In this document: positions 48,671 to 57,510 of the stretch, piece by piece
Numbering within the stretch: the stretch's first letter is position 1
Layout of the letters: every line of letters starts with the position of its first letter
From: Bacteroidota bacterium
GTDB lineage: Bacteria; Bacteroidota; Bacteroidia; AKYH767-A; OLB10
Direction: 5' to 3'
Length of the DNA stretch: 64,000 nucleotides
Assembly: GCA_023251535.1 (NCBI GenBank)
Contig: JAHEYP010000008.1
Coordinates: 36,519-100,518 of the forward strand
The notes under the pieces: model-generated
Told to the model about the DNA's origin: nothing
Seen by the model: only the letters and a program-made list of their open reading frames with translations
The model's database searches: none
Position numbers and translations under genes: made by a program

Positions 48671-50863
48671 TTATTTTTTTGCAAAGGTAACTACCGAAGT
48701 ATGCATATTTAATGAATTTGCTGTATAATATTGAATACGTGCGCAATACATTCCCGACACAAGTCTACTTACATCAATAGAATTATCGTTTTTAATTCCA
48801 CCTAATACAACTCTTCCTGTTAAATCAGTTATGTCAACTGAATTAATTTTAATTTCATCTGAATTTATTAGCTGCAATTTCTCTTCTACAGGATTAGGTT
48901 GCACTTTGAATTTCACATAGCCCAATTGACTTAATCCTACAGAAACATCTAAAATAGAAACTACAGTATTTGTTTGTACAGCAGGATTAAAATCGAAATA
49001 AATATCAGCACGGTTACTGATCAAATACGGACTTATTGGCAGGTAAAGCTCCGGTTTGATTTTGTATTTCACATAACCATGACTTAAAGGTTCATTGATA
49101 TTACTGTCAGGCAATAATATATTATCGAAATAAAATCTCAATGTATGTTGCCCACTTAGATCATAATGACAAGGATGCGAAGAACCTAACATTTCAAAAG
49201 TTGAAGGAATTAAATGTTGATCAAGTGAATCAACTACAACAATATTAAATGCAGTATCCGTTCCTGTATTTTGAAAGTAGATGGTATAGTTCATTGCTGT
49301 ATCTACATCCATGAAATAATAATTATTCGGATCATTATGTGGCGTAACAATTATTTCATTCGGATCAAAGCTTCCTGTAACCACTCTAGTATCACTGCTA
49401 ATATTATTGGCACTATTCTCGTCGTTAACAACACCCGACAAAGTAACACTCGTTCCAATACTAGTACCAATTAAACTAGGGTTTGCAGGAACACTATATG
49501 TTAATACCAGCGAATAACCTGAATGAGCTGCTATCATTGGCAATTGAATTTGAATTTCATGCGATGAAATCACCGTATAAGGTAACGGGCAATTAATCAG
49601 AGTCAATTGCGAATCATACATAACATTTATAACCGGACTTAAAGAATCAGCATAAGATTTATTATCAAAATAAACATAATCGTAATGATCAAATCCAGGA
49701 CGAATCGGTCCCATTGCAACACTAACAGCTGCGTCTATGTGCACTTTTATAGTATCACCTAAAACGATATTACTGATCGTGTCGTTACTTGCACTTAAAA
49801 CTAATCCGGATTGAGTACACACAGGCTCTAATTCAGCATTTCCTAAAGAACGCACTTGATAAGTTCCATACGGAAGGTTTATCTTAAAATGTCCGGATGC
49901 ATTGGCTGTGGCATAATAATTTCCTGGTGTTACCTCTACAATTTGATTAGAAACATATTGTTCATTTGTATCAATTAAACAATTGCTAATCGAATCGAGA
50001 ATTACATCACCTTCTATCACTCCACAATTATTCCCAAGACTTGGAACAACTACAGTAAAAATGGAATCACATGTATTAGCTCCCACCTGCGAAATTTTAA
50101 GCGTATACGTTCCTGGTAACAAATTTTTTAATTCAGTATAATTCGAATTTCCCCAACCAGCATTTGAGTTAGTAGGACCAGTACAAGTGACTGTATTATA
50201 TGCCCAACCACCGAGTACTGAATATAGCTCGATTTTACCTATCCCTTGTCCTTGACAAGATGGGTAAATTTTTAAACTATCGAGGTAATTGCCATTGGAA
50301 ACCGGAATATTACTTGACATAGCAGTTCCTTGACATCCAGAAGCATCAGTAAATGTTACTGATACTTGGGCGGAAGCACACACGTCGGGCACAGCCCAAT
50401 AATTTGCACTCTGATCAAAATAATATCCACTTCCTGCTCCTGAATATGAAGTGATTGTTATAGGTGGAACAGCATTAGAATTAGCCGTATTCAAATAAAC
50501 TATTCCATCACATTGGTGAGGACAGGGAAATCCTACAATAGAACCAAACATAGTAGGACTAAAACCCAATGTCGCACCCTGGATTGAATTTGCAGAAGTC
50601 AACAAAACGGAAGCGGTACCAGTAGTACCCATTGCATCTGTAATACTAACGGTATAATTCCCGGGCAACAAACCAGCAATAGTACCTGTAGTAGCTCCTG
50701 TATTCCATTGATAAGTATAAGGAGAAAACCCTCCTGTAAAATATGCAGAAAGTTGTCCGTTGGCTTGGCCACAACTTGGATTTTGCACAACTGATATACC
50801 CGCACCTGCGAATGATAGCATTGGAAAAAATAATACTATTATCAGTAGATTTTTTAGTTTCAT
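48671..50863 (-). CDS. T9SS surface protein, paralog A (SprB-repeat head, DUF7619-like domain, sorting tail)
   Basis: SprB-like PYTYQWNTGATTGTIAGLLPGNYTVSITDAMG; FDPNEIIVTPHNDPNNYYF; FKVQPNPVEEKLQLI...GMYCARI. Confidence 0.85.
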   Translation of the reverse strand: MKLKNLLIIVLFFPMLSFAGAGISVVQNPSCGQANGQLSAYFTGGFSPYTYQWNTGATTGTIAGLLPGNYTVSITDAMGTTGTASVLLTSANSIQGATLGFSPTMFGSIVGFPCPHQCDGIVYLNTANSNAVPPITITSYSGAGSGYYFDQSANYWAVPDVCASAQVSVTFTDASGCQGTAMSSNIPVSNGNYLDSLKIYPSCQGQGIGKIELYSVLGGWAYNTVTCTGPTNSNAGWGNSNYTELKNLLPGTYTLKISQVGANTCDSIFTVVVPSLGNNCGVIEGDVILDSISNCLIDTNEQYVSNQIVEVTPGNYYATANASGHFKINLPYGTYQVRSLGNAELEPVCTQSGLVLSASNDTISNIVLGDTIKVHIDAAVSVAMGPIRPGFDHYDYVYFDNKSYADSLSPVINVMYDSQLTLINCPLPYTVISSHEIQIQLPMIAAHSGYSLVLTYSVPANPSLIGTSIGTSVTLSGVVNDENSANNISSDTRVVTGSFDPNEIIVTPHNDPNNYYFMDVDTAMNYTIYFQNTGTDTAFNIVVVDSLDQHLIPSTFEMLGSSHPCHYDLSGQHTLRFYFDNILLPDSNINEPLSHGYVKYKIKPELYLPISPYLISNRADIYFDFNPAVQTNTVVSILDVSVGLSQLGYVKFKVQPNPVEEKLQLINSDEIKINSVDITDLTGRVVLGGIKNDNSIDVSRLVSGMYCARIQYYTANSLNMHTSVVTFAKK

Positions 50864-50926
50864 ATTTTACTTTTTTATCAAATGAAATGAATCAAAATTT
50901 ATTTGTGTCTCGCTAATTGATCGAAT

Positions 50927-53110
50927 TTATTTTTTAACGATCATTATATTCGCATAATGATCTTGTTTACTACTTAGCGATTGGTATTTTATTTTCAAAT
51001 TATACACCCCAGGATTTAGCATCCCTACATAAACATCTTTTGCATTGGACAAATTGTCGAAAACAACCCTCCCTTGAACATCATAAATCGTTGTTGATTG
51101 CAAATCAATTTCAGCAGAACTTACAAGATGCACTTTATCTTCTACCGGATTCGGCTGCACTTTAAATTGAACATCGCTTAGCTCATTTAATCCAACAGAA
51201 ACAACCATGGTAGACACAACAGTATTTGTTTGTACTGCAGGATTAAAATCGAAATAAATATCAGCACGGTTACTGATCAAATACGGATTTATAGGCAGGT
51301 AAAGCTCTGGTTTGATTTTGTATTTCACATAACCATGACTCATTGGTTCATTGATATTACTATCGGGCAGTAAAATATTATCGAAGTAAAACTTTAAAGT
51401 ATGCTGACCTGAAATATCATAACGACAAGGATGTGATGACCCTAACATTTCAAATGTTGAAGGAATTAAATGCTGATCAAGTGAATCAACTACAACAATA
51501 TTAAATGCAGTATCCGTTCCTGTATTTTGAAAATAGATGGTATAGTTCATTGCTGTATCTATATCCATGAAATAGTAATTATTTGGATCGTTGCGTGGCG
51601 ATACAATTATTTCATTCGGATCAAAGCTTCCAGTAACAATCCTTGAATCAACTGAATAATTATTTGCACTTATCTCATCATTTGCAACTCCTGATAATGT
51701 GGCCGTTGACGACAATAAAAATCCTAAGATACCAGTTGGTGTATAATAACCAATTGATATAGCATATCCCTGACGTGCAGCAATCATCGGCAGTTGAAAT
51801 TGGATTTCATTTGCTGAAACCACAGTATAGGGTATTGATGGATTAATTAATGTAAGAAGCGGATCATATGTTATATTAACTACTGGATTCAATGAATCAG
51901 ACCATGAATTATTGGCAACATAAATATAATCGTAATGATCAAATCCCGGACGAATAGGTCCCATAGTTATACTAACGGATGCGTCTATGTGAATTTTAAT
52001 GGTGTCACCTAAAACAACATTACTAATGGTATCATTACTTGCACTTAATGTTAAACCTCCTTGTGTACAAACAGGCTCTAACCCAAGTGTACCGACAGAT
52101 CTGAATTGGTAAGTTCCATAAGGAAGAAATGATTTAAAATGTCCAGATGCATTTGTAGTTGTATAGAAATTCCCAGGCGTTATCTCTACAACTTGTCCTG
52201 CAACCGGTTGCTCATTCACATCAATTGTACAATTATAAAGTGAATCCATTATAACATCGCCCTCAATCATGCCACAATTATTACCCATACTAGGAACTAC
52301 AACTGTAAAAGTCGAATCGCAAATAACAGCACCCGGTTGAGTTGCTGTTATTGTATAAACTCCCGGTAATAAATTTGCAAATTCAGTGTAAGGGTATTGT
52401 TGAGATAAAGTTTGAGAAAATGAAGGACCAGAACATTGAACAGGATACATGTAGAGCCCCTGCAACTCAGAATACAATCTTATTTTGCCAACTGCTTGGG
52501 TTTGACATGAAGGAAATACATTTATACTATCAATATAATTCCCTTCAGGAAATGGTTGAGAAGGATATGTGGATCCAGGGCAACCGGTATCATCAACAAA
52601 ATCAACACTAATCCATTCGTTTGCACATACTCCTTCAACAACCATTGAGTTAGACGATGAATCGAAAGTTAAATAAGCTGAAGTACCACCCGAAACAAAA
52701 CTAGGGTTAATAGGTAATGTTGCATCAGAAATATCCGTATTGAAATATAAAATCCCATTACATTGGTGAGGGCAAGGGAAACCAACCACTGTACCAAAGG
52801 CTCCATTGACAAAACTAAGATCAACACCAGTGACAAAGGGAACTAACGCCACAGTTGCTGATGCACTATCTAAAGCACCATTAGCATCAGTTACATAAAC
52901 TGTATAAACCCCTGGCATTAGATCTGTAATATTCGAAGATGTTTGGCCGTTGCTCCATTGATAAGTAAATGGCGATGCCCCTACAACATTTGTATTTATT
53001 TGACCCGTTGGGTTACCGCAGGAACTATTTTTTACAACTGAAATATTTATACCGCCCAAAGAAACTATGGGGATAAGCAATACAATAATTAGCATGAATT
53101 TTGCTTTCAT
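50927..53110 (-). CDS. T9SS surface protein, paralog B
   Basis: same architecture as paralog A; SprB-like PFTYQWSNGQTSSNITDLMPGVYTVYVTDANG; FKVQPNPVEDKVHLV. Confidence 0.87.
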   Translation of the reverse strand: MKAKFMLIIVLLIPIVSLGGINISVVKNSSCGNPTGQINTNVVGASPFTYQWSNGQTSSNITDLMPGVYTVYVTDANGALDSASATVALVPFVTGVDLSFVNGAFGTVVGFPCPHQCNGILYFNTDISDATLPINPSFVSGGTSAYLTFDSSSNSMVVEGVCANEWISVDFVDDTGCPGSTYPSQPFPEGNYIDSINVFPSCQTQAVGKIRLYSELQGLYMYPVQCSGPSFSQTLSQQYPYTEFANLLPGVYTITATQPGAVICDSTFTVVVPSMGNNCGMIEGDVIMDSLYNCTIDVNEQPVAGQVVEITPGNFYTTTNASGHFKSFLPYGTYQFRSVGTLGLEPVCTQGGLTLSASNDTISNVVLGDTIKIHIDASVSITMGPIRPGFDHYDYIYVANNSWSDSLNPVVNITYDPLLTLINPSIPYTVVSANEIQFQLPMIAARQGYAISIGYYTPTGILGFLLSSTATLSGVANDEISANNYSVDSRIVTGSFDPNEIIVSPRNDPNNYYFMDIDTAMNYTIYFQNTGTDTAFNIVVVDSLDQHLIPSTFEMLGSSHPCRYDISGQHTLKFYFDNILLPDSNINEPMSHGYVKYKIKPELYLPINPYLISNRADIYFDFNPAVQTNTVVSTMVVSVGLNELSDVQFKVQPNPVEDKVHLVSSAEIDLQSTTIYDVQGRVVFDNLSNAKDVYVGMLNPGVYNLKIKYQSLSSKQDHYANIMIVKK
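51627..52203. repeat. 577-bp tract identical to 53853-54429 (paralog B copy)
   Basis: manual base-by-base alignment at constant offset 2226; first mismatches at 51626/53852 and 52204/54430. Confidence 0.85.
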
Positions 53111-53152
53111 AACTTTTTCATTGTTTTTTTATGTATTCAAAATTTAGCACTT

Positions 53153-55345
53153 TCAATATTTCATAAATTGTATAACAGATGATTTAATATCTGAATTTCT
53201 AGCATAACTATAATTCACTCTTAATGAATACAATCCTGATGAAAAACTACGAACATCGATTGTATTATCAACAAGCTTTCCATCAAACATTACTTTTCCT
53301 AAAGCATCCACAATTGTTGCCGATACAATTCCAATTTCATCATTACAAAATAACACAATTTTTTCTCCTACCGGATTCGGCTGCACTTTAAATTTCTCAT
53401 CGCTTAGCTCATTCAATCCAACAGAAACAACCATTGTCGAAACAACAGTATTTGTTAGCACTGCAGGATTAAAATCGAAATAAATATCAGCACGGTTACT
53501 GATCAAATAGGGATTTATTGGCAGGTAAAGCTCTGGTTTGATTTTGTATTTCACATAACCATGGCTCATTGGTTCATTGATATTACTATCGGGCAGTAAA
53601 ATATTATCGAAGTAAAACTTTAAAGTATGCTGACCTGAAATATCATAACGACAAGGATGTGATGACCCTAACATTTCAAATGTAGAAGGAATCAAATGCT
53701 GATCAAGGGAATCAACTACAACAATATTAAATGCAGTATCTGTTCCTGTATTTTGAAAATAGATTGTATAGTTCATTGCTGTATCAATATCCATGAAATA
53801 ATAATTATTCGGATCGTTGCGTGGCGATACAATTATTTCATTCGGATCAAAACTTCCAGTAACAATCCTTGAATCAACTGAATAATTATTTGCACTTATC
53901 TCATCATTTGCAACTCCTGATAATGTGGCCGTTGACGACAATAAAAATCCTAAGATACCAGTTGGTGTATAATAACCAATTGATATAGCATATCCCTGAC
54001 GTGCAGCAATCATCGGCAGTTGAAATTGGATTTCATTTGCTGAAACCACAGTATAGGGTATTGATGGATTAATTAATGTAAGAAGCGGATCATATGTTAT
54101 ATTAACTACTGGATTCAATGAATCAGACCATGAATTATTGGCAACATAAATATAATCGTAATGATCAAATCCCGGACGAATAGGTCCCATAGTTATACTA
54201 ACGGATGCGTCTATGTGAATTTTAATGGTGTCACCTAAAACAACATTACTAATGGTATCATTACTTGCACTTAATGTTAAACCTCCTTGTGTACAAACAG
54301 GCTCTAACCCAAGTGTACCGACAGATCTGAATTGGTAAGTTCCATAAGGAAGAAATGATTTAAAATGTCCAGATGCATTTGTAGTTGTATAGAAATTCCC
54401 AGGCGTTATCTCTACAACTTGTCCTGCAATAGGTTGCTCATTCACATCAATTGTACAATTATAAAGTGAATCCATTATAACATCACCCTCAATCATGCCA
54501 CAGTTGTTGCCTAAATCTGGTAAAACGACATTAAAAGTAGAATCACATGGCCCCATTGATGAATTCCGCAAAACAGTAACATTGTATGTTCCAGGCAATA
54601 AGTTATCGAACGTAGTCGGCACTGTTCCTAACTGTAAAACAAGAGTACCTGATGGACCCGAAATAGTTACAGTATTTAAAATTGCTGAAGGACTTGCATT
54701 AAAAAATCTGATTTTCCCTGTTGCTTGCGATAAACAACTTGGAAATACATTCACACTGTCAATATAATAACTTGAACCTATCGCTGGCATTAATCCAGTC
54801 GTTCCCGGACATCCATTGGCATCTACAAATTGCACCTCAACGATATCACCTTCACAAACATTATCAACCACCCATTGATTTGTTCCATTGTCAAAGCTAA
54901 CTACATTAAAAGGGTTAGGGCTGCCGAAACCCAAACTGGCGGTTATAGGTAAGGTCGCATTTGAACTCTCTTCATGAACAAACATTCTTCCATTACATTG
55001 CTGAGGACAAGGAAAACCTACCAATTGTGTTACAGTTCCACTGAAATAAGAAAGATTTACTCCTGAAACAAAAGGCTGATCAGCAACAACCGTTGTCGCG
55101 CTATCTAATGTTCCATTTGCATCAGTTACATAAAGAGTATAGGTTCCAGGAAGTAAATGATCGATATATGGCATCGTTGATCCTGTGCTCCATTGATATG
55201 CAAAAGGAGCAATTCCTGTAACATACGCTTCGATTTTACCTGTTGGTGCTCCGCATGAACTATAAGAAGTTACACTGAGGTTAATACCCGCAAACGATAT
55301 AATAGGGAATAGAATAGCGATTAATAAAGTAGAAATTTTCTTCAT
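53153..55345 (-). CDS. T9SS surface protein, paralog C
   Basis: same architecture; SprB-like PFAYQWSTGSTMPYIDHLLPGTYTLYVTDANG; middle near-identical to paralog B; start MKKIST preferred. Confidence 0.87.
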   Translation of the reverse strand: MKKISTLLIAILFPIISFAGINLSVTSYSSCGAPTGKIEAYVTGIAPFAYQWSTGSTMPYIDHLLPGTYTLYVTDANGTLDSATTVVADQPFVSGVNLSYFSGTVTQLVGFPCPQQCNGRMFVHEESSNATLPITASLGFGSPNPFNVVSFDNGTNQWVVDNVCEGDIVEVQFVDANGCPGTTGLMPAIGSSYYIDSVNVFPSCLSQATGKIRFFNASPSAILNTVTISGPSGTLVLQLGTVPTTFDNLLPGTYNVTVLRNSSMGPCDSTFNVVLPDLGNNCGMIEGDVIMDSLYNCTIDVNEQPIAGQVVEITPGNFYTTTNASGHFKSFLPYGTYQFRSVGTLGLEPVCTQGGLTLSASNDTISNVVLGDTIKIHIDASVSITMGPIRPGFDHYDYIYVANNSWSDSLNPVVNITYDPLLTLINPSIPYTVVSANEIQFQLPMIAARQGYAISIGYYTPTGILGFLLSSTATLSGVANDEISANNYSVDSRIVTGSFDPNEIIVSPRNDPNNYYFMDIDTAMNYTIYFQNTGTDTAFNIVVVDSLDQHLIPSTFEMLGSSHPCRYDISGQHTLKFYFDNILLPDSNINEPMSHGYVKYKIKPELYLPINPYLISNRADIYFDFNPAVLTNTVVSTMVVSVGLNELSDEKFKVQPNPVGEKIVLFCNDEIGIVSATIVDALGKVMFDGKLVDNTIDVRSFSSGLYSLRVNYSYARNSDIKSSVIQFMKY
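53853..54429. repeat. 577-bp tract identical to 51627-52203 (paralog C copy)
   Basis: see 51627-52203. Confidence 0.85.
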
Positions 55346-55396
55346 AACATAAATTATACAATGAAGGTAAAAACATTTTTCAAACAAACTGCAAAA

Positions 55397-55440
55397 AAGT
55401 CAAAAAAAATCCCGTCACTAAGGACGGGATCATATTTTAT
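55397..55440 (-). terminator. terminator-like hairpin
   Basis: aaaaatcccgtcactaaggacgggatcatattttat. Confidence 0.65.
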
Positions 55441-55455
55441 AGAATTTTAATTCTA

Positions 55456-56688
55456 TTAGTTCTTAAAAAGCCATGCATTCTGTTGAAAGCCGGCCTTGAT
55501 CGAAGATAGTTGCGCTTGCGCTTCTGTTTGTGAATTTCCAGTATATAAACTTACCATCCACATCCCCTTAGCATTCTTACCTATTACCGATGCTTTTAAG
55601 CCTTGCGCATTAGCTTCTGCAACATATTTATTTGCATTCTCTTCAACCGAGAAACATCCTCCGATGACATTATACTTACCTACAGATGTTGTAGAAGCTT
55701 CTTTAACTATCTCTGCCTTTTCATGCGCATCTGTTGCAGTATGTACTGCTTCTGCTGTCGACTTCGACTTCTTTTCAGAAGCTAGTATATCATTTGCTGC
55801 TGCATCTACTTCTTTGTCGAATGCTTGTTGCATCAACTTAGCCTTCGCATCTATTAATTGCTGATTTAATTCAGCTGTTAAAGTATTAGATGCCGAAGAA
55901 GAAGAAGAAGAAGAAGAAACTGTTGGTGTCTCTTCCTGCACGGGAACAGAACTTGTAGTAACGGTATCTATCGCAGTTGTTGAATCAACTGTTGCAGTAT
56001 CTTTTTCTACAAAATAACTGTAGTTCGTTGCTTTCTTTGCAGGATTAACATGCTCAGGAGCTGAAGATGATATATCAAAAGGTATTACACTTCCGAGGTT
56101 AGTATTTAACTTCTGAATAACATTCGGATTAAAAATAAGAATAGCTAATACTGCAGCTGCAGGAACTAATTCTAATAACCTCCATCCTTGTCGCTTTTTA
56201 GGAGCGACTTCAGACTGATGATTTTCTTTTTTGCTTACCTTTTTCAGAGGTGAAGTAGTAATTGCTTCACGCTTAATTGCAGGAGAATGAACCGTTGTTA
56301 ATCCAAACGAATCCATTAAGAAATTCGTTGATGCATCTGGCTCAAATTGTATATGTTGTTCAAGATCTAATGAAATCGATCCGACTTGCTGAATTTCAAT
56401 TTTTTCTCCTAATGCTAATAAACGAAATACGTCATCAACATAAAGTTGAATTGCATTTACCGCTTCTTGATATGAAACACCTCCGTTTCTACTCACATAA
56501 TGAGCCAATAATCCGTCGTTTACACGAAGACTAGCGTTGAAGGCAATTTTCTTTGTCGGCGGAGAGAAAGTATGTTGTGCTGGATTCAAAAATGCACTAC
56601 GCGTATTGGCCACGAATCCTCCCAAACCGGGTATGATTACGCAGTCATTCGTATATAGTAATTCGCTTATGTAATGGTCTATGCGCAC
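55456..56688 (-). CDS. HU-CCDC81-like + SPOR domain protein
   Basis: N-terminal MRIDHYISELLYTNDCVIIPGLGGFVANTRSA; single TM; C-terminal SPOR-like GKYNVIGGCFSVEENANKYVAEANAQGLKASVI. Confidence 0.82.
   Translation of the reverse strand: MRIDHYISELLYTNDCVIIPGLGGFVANTRSAFLNPAQHTFSPPTKKIAFNASLRVNDGLLAHYVSRNGGVSYQEAVNAIQLYVDDVFRLLALGEKIEIQQVGSISLDLEQHIQFEPDASTNFLMDSFGLTTVHSPAIKREAITTSPLKKVSKKENHQSEVAPKKRQGWRLLELVPAAAVLAILIFNPNVIQKLNTNLGSVIPFDISSSAPEHVNPAKKATNYSYFVEKDTATVDSTTAIDTVTTSSVPVQEETPTVSSSSSSSSASNTLTAELNQQLIDAKAKLMQQAFDKEVDAAANDILASEKKSKSTAEAVHTATDAHEKAEIVKEASTTSVGKYNVIGGCFSVEENANKYVAEANAQGLKASVIGKNAKGMWMVSLYTGNSQTEAQAQLSSIKAGFQQNAWLFKN
55895..55918. repeat. (GAA)8 trinucleotide tract encoding a Ser run
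   Basis: eight uninterrupted gaa units; part of SSSSSSSS in the minus-strand CDS. Confidence 0.9.
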
Positions 56689-56771
56689 TCTTTGAGTTTA
56701 ATTGATAGGTGCTAAGATAATGATAAGATGCACCAAACCCCAAGAAATTAACAATTTATTGTTTAAAACAA

Positions 56772-57509
56772 CTATAAATCAACCGATTGCGCTTTTAATA
56801 AGTCGTCGGGAGTGTCTACCGCAAGGGTTTCTTCTACCGTAATTCCGGTGGCTATTCGATACCCGTTTTCGAGCCATCTGAGCTGTTCGAGTGACTCAGC
56901 CACTTCTAAGCTACTTTGCTTCAATAGCGTCAATTTGGGTAAAACCGAAGCTTTATATCCGTAAATCCCAATATGTTTATAATAGGTATGGCGATTTACC
57001 CATTCCGTAATTTCTTCTCCTTTTTTATAAGGTATCGGCTGTCGACTAAAATAAAGCGCCTCTCCTTTTTCATTGATAACAACCTTCGGAGTATTTACAT
57101 TTAATAATTCTTCCGTGAGACTAATTTTCTTGATTAACGTTCCGATCTCTACGTCTTCGCGTTGCAATATTTCGGCAAGGATATTTATCTGATTCGGATG
57201 AATATAGGGTTCATCTCCTTGAATATTAATTACAGCATCCCAACCGCTTTTATATTTCGCCATTGCTTCCGCACAACGATCTGTTCCACTAGGATGATCA
57301 GGTGATGTCATTACAACATTTCCTCCAAAACTTCTTACCACTTCAGCAATTCGATCATCATCAGTAGCAACTACTACCTCCGTTAAGTTTGCTTTCGAGG
57401 CTTGCTCATATACTCTTTGTACCATCGGCTTTCCTTTGATCATTGCCAAAGGCTTACCGGGGAAACGAGTGGATGCGTAACGCGCAGGAATGACGCCTAG
57501 AATTTTCAT
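56772..57509 (-). CDS. kdsB: 3-deoxy-manno-octulosonate cytidylyltransferase
   Basis: GVIPARYASTRFPGKPLAMIKGKPMVQRVYEQA, NIQGDEPYI. Confidence 0.95.
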   Translation of the reverse strand: MKILGVIPARYASTRFPGKPLAMIKGKPMVQRVYEQASKANLTEVVVATDDDRIAEVVRSFGGNVVMTSPDHPSGTDRCAEAMAKYKSGWDAVINIQGDEPYIHPNQINILAEILQREDVEIGTLIKKISLTEELLNVNTPKVVINEKGEALYFSRQPIPYKKGEEITEWVNRHTYYKHIGIYGYKASVLPKLTLLKQSSLEVAESLEQLRWLENGYRIATGITVEETLAVDTPDDLLKAQSVDL

Positions 57510-57510
57510 A

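Noticed and set aside
48671-55345. Tandem identical tracts as a possible CRISPR or mobile element
   Set aside because: Repeats are coding, hundreds of bp long and in frame within paralogous surface proteins; no transposase, terminal repeats or spacers.
55496-55864. 122-aa plus-strand ORF rich in Ala/Ser/Cys
   Set aside because: Antisense of the SPOR-domain gene; composition mirrors its Ala/Lys-rich linker.
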